DNA of 64,000 nucleotides from Rhodocyclaceae bacterium (GTDB lineage Bacteria; Pseudomonadota; Gammaproteobacteria; Burkholderiales; Rhodocyclaceae): positions 1 to 64,000 of the forward strand of contig JAHDYG010000013.1 in assembly GCA_023383815.1 (NCBI GenBank), written 5' to 3'. The position numbers and the translations under genes were made by a program. Numbering within the stretch: the first letter of the stretch is position 1; each line of letters opens with the position of its first letter. Positions 18,467 to 27,356 of the stretch are shown here, piece after piece. The notes beneath the pieces are model-generated. The model was not told the DNA's origin, made no database searches, and worked only from the letters and a program-made list of their open reading frames with translations.

Positions 18467-20350
18467 TCACTGCACGACGAAGGTGCCCGCCTTGCGATTG
18501 AGTTCGGCCAGCAGGGCGGACACCCGCTCCGCATTCGAGGTGATCGAACCGATCGAATCGGAGTCGCCGCGCACCTGCCGGGCCACACGCTCCATATCGG
18601 TACTGATCTGGCGCACCGCGCTGGAGGCATCCCCGACCATCCGCGACATCTGCTCGGCCGAGCCGGCGCTGTCCTGTGCGCGGCTCTCGATCCCGTGCAT
18701 CACTTCACCGGCCTGCTCGCTGTTCTCCTCCACCCCTTCGAGGTGCTTCTGCGCCTCGACCATGGTCTGCAGCGCATCACCGATCGCACCCTTGATCGCA
18801 TCGACCGTTCCGGTGATCTGACCGGTCGCGTGCATCGTGCGCTCGGCCAGCGTCCGGACCTCATCTGCCACCACGGCAAAGCCCCGTCCCGCCTCGCCGG
18901 CCCGTGCCGCCTCGATCGCCGCGTTCAGTGCCAGCAGATTGGTCTGGTTCGCCAGTTCGTTGATCATGCCGATCACACTGTCGATATCCTGCGACAGCGT
19001 GCCGAGCTGCCTGAGTTTGTCGTGGGTGCCACGGACCACACGTGCCGTCTCCTTCAGGCTGCCCAGCGCCTGCCCCAGCGTCTGCGACCCGTCCTCCGCC
19101 GCCCGGTAGGTCTGCTCGGCCTTCTGGCTCAACTCCCCGGTGGTGAGCGCGATTCCGCTGATCACTCCGGAAATCTCCTCGGTGCGTGAGGCGGCCGATC
19201 CGACCTGGTCATTGACCGCCTGATTGCTCTGATTGAGGCTGCCGATCTCGCGATTGAGGTCCGCGATCATCCGCGCCGTGCTGTCCGCCGATCGCACGAC
19301 GTCGCCGACCAGGTTCACGAGTCCGGCCGCCATCTCGTTCACGGCTTCGCTCAGCACGTCGAACTCGTCGTTGCGCCGATGATTCACATGCAGACGCGCG
19401 GTCAGGTCGCCCGCCCGGATCTTCTCCAGGTCCTCCGAAATCTCGCGCAGCGTACTGCGGACGCTGATGCTGATCCAGGAGATGACCAGAATGACGACGA
19501 TCACCATCGACAGACCGACCCCGAACAGCATCACCATGGCCTCGGTCGAGCTCTGCTCGGCCTGAACGCGCGCCCCGTCGGTGAGCTCGTTCATGGCCTG
19601 GATCAACTGGTTCTGCTGCGCATCGAGCTGGACGAGGGCCTCGGCCAGCGCCTTGCGGCTCGCATCCCGGGCAGCATTGACCCGGATCGCCTCGTCGATC
19701 GCCGCCTGGTACTCCGCCACCAGATCGCTGAACCGGGCCAGTTGCGCAATCGCCTGCAGATCGGCCTGGAACGCTTCGTAGCGCTCACGAAAGCGCTGCT
19801 GCCGCTCCTCGGACGCGTCCTGCACCAGGTCACGCTCGATGTCGCGCAGCAGCCCGAGGTTGGCGCGCGCCGCGCTGAACGCGATGACGGGCGTGTTGAA
19901 CCGGTCGCCGATCTGGCCGACCTTGCCACGCAACCCTGAACTTCGGGTGAAGCCAACCTCCTGGTTCAGGCGCGCAACCTCGCTCGAAAGACTCAGGAAA
20001 CGGTCGAACTGGGCATGGTAGGCCTTCACCTGGTCCGCAACTGCAGCACCTTCGAGCTGCGCAAGATCCTCGTTCAGGCGCGCTGGCAACTCAGCCTGTT
20101 GCGCCGCCAGCGTCTCCAGATACGCCGGCAGCGTCTCGTCGTTCAGGTCATGGATCGCCAGGCGAAAGCGCGAGGCGTTGATCGCCAGAGCACTCAGTTG
20201 CCCGCTCACCCGCGACAGGCGCTGCACCTGGTCGTTGGCGAGCCCCTGGAGCCGCAGCCCGTTGTATGCCACAGCGAGAATCACCGCCAATCCTGCAACG
20301 GCGGACACCAGCACGACGAGCAGTTTCAATCGAAAGCTCAGGTTCTTCAT
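18467..20350 (-). CDS. Methyl-accepting chemotaxis protein with helical periplasmic domain
   Basis: A 627-residue membrane chemoreceptor. Transmembrane helix 1 spans about residues 7-29, a predominantly helical periplasmic ligand domain of about 240 residues follows, and helix 2 covers about 273-297 ([20 protein letters not shown]). A HAMP domain comes next, then the cytoplasmic coiled coil with the conserved tip [20 protein letters not shown]. The long periplasmic region has no recognisable Cache fold and resembles helical-bundle sensors; the ligand is unknown. GGAGGCGAC precedes the ATG. It is transcribed toward dnaX but has no functional link with it. Confidence 0.93.
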   Translation of the reverse strand: MKNLSFRLKLLVVLVSAVAGLAVILAVAYNGLRLQGLANDQVQRLSRVSGQLSALAINASRFRLAIHDLNDETLPAYLETLAAQQAELPARLNEDLAQLEGAAVADQVKAYHAQFDRFLSLSSEVARLNQEVGFTRSSGLRGKVGQIGDRFNTPVIAFSAARANLGLLRDIERDLVQDASEERQQRFRERYEAFQADLQAIAQLARFSDLVAEYQAAIDEAIRVNAARDASRKALAEALVQLDAQQNQLIQAMNELTDGARVQAEQSSTEAMVMLFGVGLSMVIVVILVISWISISVRSTLREISEDLEKIRAGDLTARLHVNHRRNDEFDVLSEAVNEMAAGLVNLVGDVVRSADSTARMIADLNREIGSLNQSNQAVNDQVGSAASRTEEISGVISGIALTTGELSQKAEQTYRAAEDGSQTLGQALGSLKETARVVRGTHDKLRQLGTLSQDIDSVIGMINELANQTNLLALNAAIEAARAGEAGRGFAVVADEVRTLAERTMHATGQITGTVDAIKGAIGDALQTMVEAQKHLEGVEENSEQAGEVMHGIESRAQDSAGSAEQMSRMVGDASSAVRQISTDMERVARQVRGDSDSIGSITSNAERVSALLAELNRKAGTFVVQ

Positions 20351-20659
20351 GTCGCCTCCTGTGCAGGCCTGGCCGCAACTTCACGACGGGTATGAAAGCA
20401 TCGGGGCTTCGGTCGCGTCTATTGTTGACAATACCTATAGCGGATAGCGGGCCCGTTTCTTGAGCGCCGGCACAGGGCAGGCCCGCACGCGACCAGCGAC
20501 GCGCATGTCATTGACCAGGAGGCAGGCGCGAACCCATGCCTCGTCCCTATTGCCGCGGTTTGTACGTTCAATTGGAACGATCGCCCGGCATCGTCCACAC
20601 TGGCACCATGAATCGCACGAGATTTCCTCGGGCGGGAAATGCGCCGCGGGAGTTCCATC
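20351..20659. other. Divergent intergenic region, chemoreceptor / ZIP transporter
   Basis: About 309 bp without a convincing gene between two divergently transcribed genes. At 20421-20432 there is an inverted repeat ATTGT-N2-ACAAT that also contains TTGACA; it may be part of a promoter or an operator. No good minus-10 box could be paired with it on the plus strand, and no sigma28 consensus was found for the chemoreceptor. Nothing else recognised. Confidence 0.4.
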
Positions 20660-21550
20660 ATGGTCGCAAGAATCGCACGCATGCACTTTCGTCCGCCCAG
20701 CCCGGCGGCTGCACTTCGCGCGGCCGCTGGCTGGGCCATCGCCTTCGCGGGACTTGCGCTGATCGTCGCGCAGGCGGGTGAGCTCCTGCGCGCAGCGGAC
20801 GCCCCTCTGCGCAACGCCGCAGCTGGCGGCGCGCTGGCCGCAGCGGCAACCGCGCTCGGTGCTGTTCCGGTGCTCGTGATGCGCCGGATCCGCGCCGACG
20901 TGCAGGGTGCGTTGCTGGGTTTCGGCGCCGGCGTGATGCTCGCGGCGAGCGTGTTCTCGCTGCTTCTTCCCGGTTTCGAAGCCGCCCAGGCAAGGGGAGC
21001 CGGCGCGTTCGGCGCTGCGCTCACGATGGCGCTCGGCCTCGGCTCCGGGGCCGCCCTCCTTCTGCTTCTCGACCGCGCGCTGCCCCACACTCATCAGCCC
21101 GGAACCCAGCGCACGGTCGCAGCAGTGTGGCTCTTCGTATTCGCGATTGCCGTCCATAACATCCCGGAAGGGCTTGCGATCGGCGTTGCGGCGGGCGAAG
21201 CCGGAAGCGGCAATGCGGTCGCCACCGGCATCTCGCTGCAGAACGTGCCCGAAGGCCTGATCGTTGCGATCGCCCTGACGGCTGCAGGCTATGGGCGTCG
21301 TCTGGCCTTCGCGGTCGCGACGATCTCGGGCCTGGTGGAACCCCTGGCGGCACTGGCTGGCTCCCTCATGGTCAGCGTTTCGGCGGCTTTCCTTCCCTGG
21401 GGCCTGGCCGGGGCTGCCGGTGCGATGCTCTTCGTGGTGAGCCACGAGATCATTCCCGAGTCGCATCGCCGCGGCCACGAAACCCTGGCGACCGCTGGCC
21501 TGATGGCCGGCTTCATCCTGATGATGATGCTCGACACCGTGCTTGCCTGA
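20660..21550 (+). CDS. ZIP family divalent metal transporter
   Basis: A 296-residue polytopic membrane protein with about eight hydrophobic helices. The metal-site motifs of ZIP proteins are present: HNIPEGLAIGV in one helix and SLQNVPEGLIVAI in the next, plus VSHEIIPESHRRGHE near the end, as in ZupT/GufA-like transporters. It should import (or equilibrate) Zn2+ or similar divalent cations across the inner membrane; specificity cannot be read from sequence. The frame is open to 20639; ATG 20660 has a well-spaced GGGAG site. No metal regulator is adjacent. Confidence 0.9.
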   Translation: MVARIARMHFRPPSPAAALRAAAGWAIAFAGLALIVAQAGELLRAADAPLRNAAAGGALAAAATALGAVPVLVMRRIRADVQGALLGFGAGVMLAASVFSLLLPGFEAAQARGAGAFGAALTMALGLGSGAALLLLLDRALPHTHQPGTQRTVAAVWLFVFAIAVHNIPEGLAIGVAAGEAGSGNAVATGISLQNVPEGLIVAIALTAAGYGRRLAFAVATISGLVEPLAALAGSLMVSVSAAFLPWGLAGAAGAMLFVVSHEIIPESHRRGHETLATAGLMAGFILMMMLDTVLA

Positions 21551-21555
21551 CGCCC

Positions 21556-21604
21556 GAGCGCCCGTGGCTGGAAGCGCGCCGTCCCCGCCCGGCCACGGAC
21601 GCTC
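21556..21604. other. Intergenic stem-loop between convergent genes
   Basis: GAGCG-C-CCGTGGC (21556-21568) pairs with GCCACGG-A-CGCTC (21592-21604), a 12-bp stem with one mismatch and a 23-nt loop. It starts 5 bp after the ZIP stop and overlaps the stop codon of the convergent small membrane protein gene. No U-tract follows, so it is a possible mRNA 3' end structure rather than a clear intrinsic terminator. Confidence 0.45.
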
Positions 21605-21908
21605 AGGCCGCGCCGAACATCGCCCGGGCGAGCGGACCGCGGGGGCGACCCGATTCCTGCGCCGCAAGACGGATCACATAGCCGAGCTTGAAGGCCGCAG
21701 CCCCGACCGGAATCAGGAGGTGGCCGAGGATCTGGATGCCCAGCGGGAAATGCGGTGCATAGGGATAGGCGACAAGCGCGGCCGCGATCGCCATTGCCGC
21801 GCCGCCCGTCAGGGTCAGGGTGCCGATGCGCCGATAGCGCACCGCGCCCGGCACGGCACCTTGCTCACGGGACAGGCTCTTCCACTTGCTCGCAGGAATG
21901 CGGTTCAT
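21603..21908 (-). CDS. Small two-helix membrane protein, unknown function, in fdxA operon
   Basis: A 101-residue protein I do not recognise with certainty. Two hydrophobic helices are visible: residues about 31-50 (LTLTGGAAMAIAAALVAYPY) and about 54-75 (FPLGIQILGHLLIPVGAAAFKL), joined by a short loop, with basic flanks. The ATG at 21908 lies one base after the fdxA stop and has an AAAGGAG site inside the end of fdxA, so the two are very likely cotranscribed and coupled. Position in a predicted NsrR-controlled operon suggests a role linked to NO stress or anaerobic metabolism (inference). Small membrane sensor/regulator-like proteins are a possible family match, unverified. Confidence 0.7.
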   Translation of the reverse strand: MNRIPASKWKSLSREQGAVPGAVRYRRIGTLTLTGGAAMAIAAALVAYPYAPHFPLGIQILGHLLIPVGAAAFKLGYVIRLAAQESGRPRGPLARAMFGAA

Positions 21909-21909
21909 C

Positions 21910-22254
21910 TCATGCTCCTTTCTGATCGGGGTCGGTTTCAAGCAGGTGCCGCTTCTGCGCGGCTTCGGCCCATTGCTCCGCATCGGGCAACGATGCCTTC
22001 ACTTCGGTGATCACAGGCCACTGAAGGGCCAGTTGGGCGTTCAGCTCGAGGTACTCGCGCTGCGACTCCGGCAGATCCTCCTCGCGCACGATCGCGTCGA
22101 CCGGGCACTCGGGGATGCACAGCGTGCAGTCGATGCACTCCTGCGGATCGATCACGAGCATGTTCGGACCTTCCCGGAAGGCATCCACCGGGCAGACATC
22201 GACGCAATCGGTGAACTTGCACTTGATGCAGGCTTCGGTGACGACGTGGGTCAT
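21910..22254 (-). CDS. fdxA: 7Fe ferredoxin FdxA
   Basis: A 114-residue ferredoxin beginning [20 protein letters not shown]. Cys9, Cys12, Cys17 and Cys21 and the second set Cys40, Cys43, Cys46 and Cys50 are those of the [3Fe-4S][4Fe-4S] FdxA family, with a C-terminal extension of about 50 residues. It is a low-potential cytoplasmic electron carrier. The ATG at 22254 is chosen over the open upstream frame because it gives the family N-terminus. An NsrR-type palindrome lies 17 bp upstream of the start, so the gene is probably repressed by NsrR and induced by NO. Confidence 0.95.
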   Translation of the reverse strand: MTHVVTEACIKCKFTDCVDVCPVDAFREGPNMLVIDPQECIDCTLCIPECPVDAIVREEDLPESQREYLELNAQLALQWPVITEVKASLPDAEQWAEAAQKRHLLETDPDQKGA

Positions 22255-22270
22255 GGTTCGCCGCTCCAAT

Positions 22271-22293
22271 AAGATGTATCGTTTGTACATCTT
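22271..22293. promoter_or_regulatory. Predicted NsrR operator between fdxA and nsrR
   Basis: AAGATGTA-N7-TACATCTT is a perfect 8-bp-arm inverted repeat and matches the NsrR consensus of AAGATG-type half-sites spaced by 7 bp. It lies 17 bp upstream of fdxA and about 70 bp upstream of nsrR, suitable for controlling both. Identified by eye from the known motif; supported by the nsrR gene being adjacent. Confidence 0.85.
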
Positions 22294-22315
22294 AAAAAGC
22301 AGGTGCGAACAAATC

Positions 22316-22332
22316 AAGTATTTTTTATACTT
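22316..22332. promoter_or_regulatory. Second palindrome upstream of nsrR
   Basis: AAGTAT-N5-ATACTT is a perfect inverted repeat in a very AT-rich stretch, 31 bp before the nsrR ATG. It shares the AAG...CTT ends and overall form of NsrR sites but has shorter spacing. It may be a lower-affinity autoregulatory site, an operator for another regulator, or just part of the promoter. Confidence 0.5.
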
Positions 22333-22362
22333 CTTTTAACCTTCCCTTCCGGACTCGCGACC

Positions 22363-22845
22363 ATGCACCTGACGGCCCATACCGACTACGCTCTGCGCGT
22401 GATGATGTACGTCGCCCTGGTCACCCCGCAGACCACGACGATCGACGAAATCGCAGAGCGCTACGAACTGTCGCGCAACCACCTGATGAAGATCGTGCAA
22501 CGCCTTGCCGCGGCAGGCTTGCTCGAGACCCTGCGTGGACGCGGAGGCGGAATGCGCCTGGGGCGCCCGGCGCCAGAGATCCGGGTCGGAGACATCGTGC
22601 GTACCGCAGAAGGCTCGTTTCAGCTCGTCGAGTGTCACGATGCTGCACGCAACCGCTGCCGGATCAGCGGCAGCTGCCTGCTGCGCGGCGTGCTCGACGA
22701 AGCCGTCGCCGCCTTCCTGCAGGTGCTCGACGGCAAGACGCTCGCGGACATGATCGCCAACCAGGAGCATCTGCGCGCAGACCTCAAGTTTTCAGCGGTG
22801 ACACCGATAGCCGTTCACGTCGATCAATCGTTCCGTACCGGCTAG
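22363..22845 (+). CDS. nsrR: Rrf2-family NO-sensing repressor NsrR
   Basis: A 160-residue Rrf2 protein, [20 protein letters not shown] at the N-terminus, with a winged-helix DNA-binding domain ([20 protein letters not shown], then the [13 protein letters not shown] wing). Cys91, Cys99 and Cys105 (C-x7-C-x5-C) are the [Fe-S] ligands, and Asp8 is the conserved possible fourth ligand. NO reacts with the cluster and relieves repression. The ATG at 22363 gives the family start. It is divergent from fdxA across a perfect NsrR palindrome, which supports the NsrR call over IscR or RirA. Confidence 0.9.
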   Translation: MHLTAHTDYALRVMMYVALVTPQTTTIDEIAERYELSRNHLMKIVQRLAAAGLLETLRGRGGGMRLGRPAPEIRVGDIVRTAEGSFQLVECHDAARNRCRISGSCLLRGVLDEAVAAFLQVLDGKTLADMIANQEHLRADLKFSAVTPIAVHVDQSFRTG

Positions 22846-22880
22846 CCGCCGCACACAGCGCAACGTCCGAGGAGATCCCC

Positions 22881-23975
22881 ATGTTTTTCAGCAAGAAGTC
22901 CCGCGAGCGCGATGCATCGCGCGAGGAGGCCCTGGCTCACCAGGCCGAACTGGAACAGCTGCGCGGCCGGCTCGGAGAAGCCGAGCGCGAACGCGATGCG
23001 CTGCGTGGCGAACTGCAGCAGATCCAGCAGGACGGCGCGATGGGCCGCGGTATCGCCTCCGGTCTGGACAGCTTCCGTTCCTCGCTGTCCGAGTTCCGAG
23101 ATTCGTTCGGCCAGATCGTTGCCACGCTGAACACCGAAAAGGAGGCCGCCTCCCGTGCGGCCGGTCGCTCGGACGAAGCCGGCGCAGCGCTTGCGAGCAT
23201 CGCCGGCAATCTCGAGACCCTGGTTGCGCGCATGCGCCAGGCATCGGAAAAGGTCGAGTCCCTGTTCCAGCGCGCCGCGGCGATCGGCGGCATCGTGCGC
23301 CTGATCCGCGAAGTCGCCGATCAGACCAACCTCCTCGCGCTCAACGCCGCAATCGAAGCTGCGCGCGCAGGCGAGGCCGGACGCGGCTTTGCGGTCGTGG
23401 CCGACGAGGTGCGCAAGCTCGCCGAGCGGACCGGCGCGGCGACGGCCGAGATCACGGGCCTGGTCGAAACGATCCAGCGCGAGACCGGCGAAGTACGGGA
23501 CGTCATGGAACAGAGCGGAACACTCGCCGAGCGCTTCTCGGCCGAAACCGCGTCGGCCGGCACCGGCATGGGGGAACTGGGCGAACTCGCGCACGGCATG
23601 GAAGAATCGGTGCGACGGATCTCCAGCTTCTCGAACGTCGAACTCGCCAACATCGAAGAGCTGCAGCTCAAGCTGGAGGTGTACCGCGTCCTGACCGGCC
23701 AGTCCTCGACGCGCGCCGAAGACCTGCCGGATGAGACGCAGTGCAAGCTCGGCCAATGGTACGTGGGCGAAGGCCGCGAACTGTATGGACGCGAACCGGG
23801 CTACGCGGCACTGGAGACGCCGCACCGCGCGGTGCATCGCCACGCCGCGCAGGCGATTGCGCACTACCACGGCGGGCGCAAGAGCGAAGCCTTGCAGGAA
23901 CTGCTGGCGATGGAGAAGGCGAACCTCGAAGTGCTCGCCGGAATGAGCCGGATCCTCGGCAGCAGCCGCGCCTGA
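22881..23975 (+). CDS. Soluble chemoreceptor with C-terminal CZB zinc-binding domain
   Basis: A 364-residue cytoplasmic methyl-accepting protein with no membrane helix. Residues about 8-60 are a charged coiled coil, the signalling hairpin tip ([22 protein letters not shown]) is near 150-175, and a chemoreceptor zinc-binding (CZB) domain covers about 253-355. Candidate zinc ligands are Cys288, His315 and His319; at the position of the first histidine of classical CZB domains there is Glu260. CZB domains have been linked to zinc and hypochlorous-acid sensing. It begins 35 bp after nsrR with a GGAG site, so cotranscription with nsrR is plausible. A strong hairpin terminator follows. Confidence 0.9.
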   Translation: MFFSKKSRERDASREEALAHQAELEQLRGRLGEAERERDALRGELQQIQQDGAMGRGIASGLDSFRSSLSEFRDSFGQIVATLNTEKEAASRAAGRSDEAGAALASIAGNLETLVARMRQASEKVESLFQRAAAIGGIVRLIREVADQTNLLALNAAIEAARAGEAGRGFAVVADEVRKLAERTGAATAEITGLVETIQRETGEVRDVMEQSGTLAERFSAETASAGTGMGELGELAHGMEESVRRISSFSNVELANIEELQLKLEVYRVLTGQSSTRAEDLPDETQCKLGQWYVGEGRELYGREPGYAALETPHRAVHRHAAQAIAHYHGGRKSEALQELLAMEKANLEVLAGMSRILGSSRA

Positions 23976-24007
23976 TCCACGCGGCTTCGGCTCCTGCAGA
24001 AACGACG

Positions 24008-24040
24008 AGGGCGCCGCGGTTCCGACCGCGGCGCCCTTCT
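24008..24040 (+). terminator. Terminator hairpin after the CZB chemoreceptor
   Basis: An 11-bp perfect GC stem (GGGCGCCGCGG at 24009-24019 pairing with 24026-24036, extended by one A-T pair) with a 6-nt loop is followed by TTCT. It lies between the convergent chemoreceptor and SRP RNA genes and may serve both. The U-tract is short. Confidence 0.65.
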
Positions 24041-24051
24041 GCATTCAGGGT

Positions 24052-24147
<96 letters not shown>

Positions 24148-24270
24148 ACGGCCGGCATTGTAGCAGTGAATCACCCAGGGACCGGTTCTTTCTCGGCCCC
24201 TGGGCGTCGCCGGAGCGCCCGCGATCGGGTGTGCAAACCGGACAAATCCGGTCCGGCGCGCAGCACGGTG

Positions 24271-27009
24271 CTACACCATCGCGCTGTGCCGCGTCAGGAT
24301 CTGACGCAGTTCCGGCACACAGGAGCCGCACTCCGTGCCGCATGCGAGAGTCGCCTGCAGGCGTTCGAGGTCGGCGCCGTCCCGGATCGCGGCGACGATG
24401 CTGGCCTCGCTCACGCCCTTGCAACTGCACACGATTCGCCCAGCGGGTGCAGCGGCGCCCGGCGCACGCGCAAGCGGGGCGAAGAGCCAGGCCTTGAGCG
24501 GCCCGAGCGGTGCTTCTTCGGCCATCGTGTCGATGACCCAGTCGAAGGCCGCCTGCTCGCCGACGAGGCGGATCGCCCGGAGCCGCTCGGACTCGATGCG
24601 CGCCCGTTTCACGATCCCGCGCGCAGCGTCCTCGAATGCGACGCTGGCCTCCTGCGGGCGCAACCGGCAGACGGCGTCGATCGCGTCGAGCGTCGCGGGC
24701 GCCGGCGCCCTGGCCGCGGCAAGCCGCAGCATGAGCACCGGCCGCTCGTGCGGCGACAATGTCAGCGCCGCGTAGTCGAAGGCCGGCAGGAAGGCACGAA
24801 GCTGCACCATGAGCGCGAAGGCCGCCTCGGCTTCCGGCACCGCTACGGCCCAGACCCCGGACCACGTGCCTTCGAACGGTGCGATCGCAACCGCAGCCGC
24901 CTTCAGCGCCGGCTGTCCCGACAGCGGATCGCACGCCGGCGAGCACAGCGCGTTGGCCCCGGCTTGCGCGAGCGTGGCCGACCCCCAGTGCATCGGCAGC
25001 CACGCCTGCCCCGGCCCGAGCGCATCGTCGGCGATCGCGGGCAGCACCACTTCACCACGCCGGTTCGACACGCGCACCAGCGCACCCGGCACCCAGCCTC
25101 GCCGCTCGAACTCGCCGGGCGGCAGATGCACCCACGGTGCGGGCGCATGCCCGCGCAGCCGGGCAACCTTGCCGCTTCGGCTCATCCCGTGCCACTGGTC
25201 GCGCAGCCGCCCGGTGACGAGAACGAAGGGCCGCCGCGCGTCCGGTGACTCGGCGGTCAGGGGTTGCGGCGCCGCGACGAGCGTGGCATCGAAGCGCGCC
25301 CGTCCATCGGCATGCGCGAAACGGCCGTCTTCGAAGAGCCGCGCCGTGCCCATGCCGCCAGCGGCAGGCAGCGGCCACTGCAGCGGCCCTTCGCGGTCGA
25401 GCCGGGCGTGCGACAGCCCGCTCATGTCACAGCTTCGCCCCGCCGTCAGCGCCACGTGCTCGGCGAAGACCGCCGCCTCGTCCTCGTACCCGAAGCCGCG
25501 GCCGGCTGCGCCATCCGGCTGCAGGCGTGCGGCCAGGCGGCGCGCAAACCCGGCCGCAATCGCCCAGTCGGCGCGCGCCTCGCCGGGTGGCGGCACGGCG
25601 GCGCGCACCCGGGCGACGCGGCGCTCGGAGTTCGTCATCGTCCCCGACTTCTCGCCCCAGCCGGCGGCCGGCAGCAGCAGATCGGCGAAGGCTGCCGTCT
25701 CGGTGTCGGCATAGGCCTCCTGGAGCACGACGAACTCGGCCCGCGCCAGCGCAGCCCGCACCCGCGCCTGGTCCGGCAAGGAATGCGCAGGATTGGTGCA
25801 GGCGATCCACACCGCCTTGACGCGCCCCTGCTCCAGCGCATCGAAAAGCTCGACTGCGGTGAGGCCGCGCCGCGCGGGCAGTCCGGCCACGCCCCAGGCG
25901 CGCGCAAGCTCGGATCGGGCGTCGGCATCGCCCGGATCGCGGTGGCCCGGGAGCAGGGTCGCCATCGCCCCGACCTCGCGCCCGCCCATCGCATTGGGCT
26001 GGCCCGTGAGCGAGAACGGACCGGCGCCGGGGCGGCCGATCTGGCCGGTCGCCAGATGCAGGTGGATCAGCGCCGCATTGTTCGCCGTGCCGTGCTGCGA
26101 CTGGTTGAGGCCCTGGCACCACAGCGACAGCGCCGCCCGTGCCTGGCCGAAGCGGCGCGCGGCCTCGACGATGCGCTCGGGCGCCAGCGCACAGGCCGAC
26201 GCGACATTGCCGGGCGAATACTCTGCGAGCGCGTCACGCAGCGCTGAAAACCCCGTGGTGTGATCGCGGATGAACTCGCGGTCGATGAGATCCTCCCACA
26301 GCAGCACGTGCAGCATCGCGTTGTAGAGCAACAGGTCGGAGCCCGGCGCGAGCTGCAGGTGCAGGTCGGCGCACGCTGCCGTCTCGGTGCGCCGCGGGTC
26401 CACCACCGTCAGGAAGAGTTCGGGGTTCACCCGCTTTGCATCCTCGATCCGGCGGAACACGATCGGATGCGCCCAGGCGGTGTTCGAGCCGGCGATCAGC
26501 AGATGATCGGCGAGCCCGATGTCCTCGTAGCAGGCCGGTACGCAATCGGCCCCGAGCGTGGCCTTGTAGCCCGCCACCGCACTCGACATGCACAGGCGCG
26601 AGTTCGAGTCGATGTTGTTCGTGCCGACGAGCGCGCGGGCGAGCTTGTTGAAGACGTAGTAGTCCTCGGTCAGCAACTGCCCCGAAACGTAGAACGCGAC
26701 CGCGTCCGGGCCGTCGCGGCGGATGATCTCGGCAAAGCGCCCGGCGGCCGTCTCCAGCGCGTTGTCCCAGTCGGTGCGCACCTGCTCGCCGCCACGCACC
26801 GCGCGAAGGTGCGGATACCGCGCCCGCCCGGTGGTGCCGAGCTGATGCAGGGTCGTGCCTTTCGAGCACAGCCGGCCGCGGTTGGCCGGGTGCCCGGGGT
26901 CGCCGCGCACGCCGGTGATGCGGCCGTCGCGATGCTCGATGACGACCCCGCAGCCGGTGCCACAGTAGGGGCAGACGCTACGGGTCTCGTGCACGGCGGG
27001 GGCGTCCAT
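24271..27009 (-). CDS. nasA: Assimilatory nitrate reductase catalytic subunit
   Basis: A 912-residue molybdenum enzyme that reduces nitrate to nitrite in the cytoplasm. Cys13, Cys16, Cys20 and Cys48 bind the N-terminal [4Fe-4S] cluster, followed by bis-MGD cofactor domains (for example LCMSSAVAGYKATLGADCVP, LIAGSNTAWAHP, GQPNAMGGREVG). A C-terminal BFD-like [2Fe-2S] domain is present (CSCKGVSEASI...CGTECGSC), a feature of NasA rather than periplasmic NapA or membrane NarG; there is no export signal. It starts 11 bp after nirD. The frame is open upstream to 27096, but ATG 27009 is the first that does not overlap nirD. Last gene of the nitrate operon. Confidence 0.95.
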   Translation of the reverse strand: MDAPAVHETRSVCPYCGTGCGVVIEHRDGRITGVRGDPGHPANRGRLCSKGTTLHQLGTTGRARYPHLRAVRGGEQVRTDWDNALETAAGRFAEIIRRDGPDAVAFYVSGQLLTEDYYVFNKLARALVGTNNIDSNSRLCMSSAVAGYKATLGADCVPACYEDIGLADHLLIAGSNTAWAHPIVFRRIEDAKRVNPELFLTVVDPRRTETAACADLHLQLAPGSDLLLYNAMLHVLLWEDLIDREFIRDHTTGFSALRDALAEYSPGNVASACALAPERIVEAARRFGQARAALSLWCQGLNQSQHGTANNAALIHLHLATGQIGRPGAGPFSLTGQPNAMGGREVGAMATLLPGHRDPGDADARSELARAWGVAGLPARRGLTAVELFDALEQGRVKAVWIACTNPAHSLPDQARVRAALARAEFVVLQEAYADTETAAFADLLLPAAGWGEKSGTMTNSERRVARVRAAVPPPGEARADWAIAAGFARRLAARLQPDGAAGRGFGYEDEAAVFAEHVALTAGRSCDMSGLSHARLDREGPLQWPLPAAGGMGTARLFEDGRFAHADGRARFDATLVAAPQPLTAESPDARRPFVLVTGRLRDQWHGMSRSGKVARLRGHAPAPWVHLPPGEFERRGWVPGALVRVSNRRGEVVLPAIADDALGPGQAWLPMHWGSATLAQAGANALCSPACDPLSGQPALKAAAVAIAPFEGTWSGVWAVAVPEAEAAFALMVQLRAFLPAFDYAALTLSPHERPVLMLRLAAARAPAPATLDAIDAVCRLRPQEASVAFEDAARGIVKRARIESERLRAIRLVGEQAAFDWVIDTMAEEAPLGPLKAWLFAPLARAPGAAAPAGRIVCSCKGVSEASIVAAIRDGADLERLQATLACGTECGSCVPELRQILTRHSAMV

Positions 27010-27020
27010 CCCGGTGCCCC

Positions 27021-27356
27021 TCAGGTGCCGGCCGGGGCCGACGGATCGAGCCACACCTCCCCGGCCTCGACCCGCACCGGAAAGCGCCGTGCGCACCCCT
27101 CGTCGGGCGGCAGCGCCAGGCCCGAAGCGAGTGCGATGTTCATGCCGTGCAGCGGGCAGGTCACGCGCGCGTGCTCGCCGCTGCCGTGCACGATGCCTTG
27201 CGACAGCGGCCCGCCCTGGTGCGGGCAGGCATCGCGCAGCGCGAACACGTCATCGCCGTCGGTCCGGAACACCGCGATCTTCTCGCCGGCAAGCGCCACC
27301 ACGCGCGCCCCGAGCGGCGCAATCTCGTCAAGCCGACACACTTTCTGCCATGCCAT
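27021..27356 (-). CDS. nirD: Nitrite reductase (NAD(P)H) small subunit
   Basis: A 111-residue Rieske-fold protein, MAWQKVCRLDEIAPLGARVV at the N-terminus. It retains a full ligand set, Cys44-x-His46 and Cys67-x2-His70, so it could bind a [2Fe-2S] cluster; some NirD proteins have lost these residues. It partners with NirB in the six-electron reduction of nitrite to ammonium. The start overlaps the nirB 3' end by 29 bp, implying translational coupling. The frame is open much further upstream inside nirB; ATG 27356 gives the family length. Confidence 0.92.
   Translation of the reverse strand: MAWQKVCRLDEIAPLGARVVALAGEKIAVFRTDGDDVFALRDACPHQGGPLSQGIVHGSGEHARVTCPLHGMNIALASGLALPPDEGCARRFPVRVEAGEVWLDPSAPAGT

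Noticed and set aside
20580-20640. TGGCAC-containing sequence upstream of the ZIP gene as a sigma54 promoter
   Set aside because: The GC element is one base out of register with the required spacing and the TTGC core is absent.
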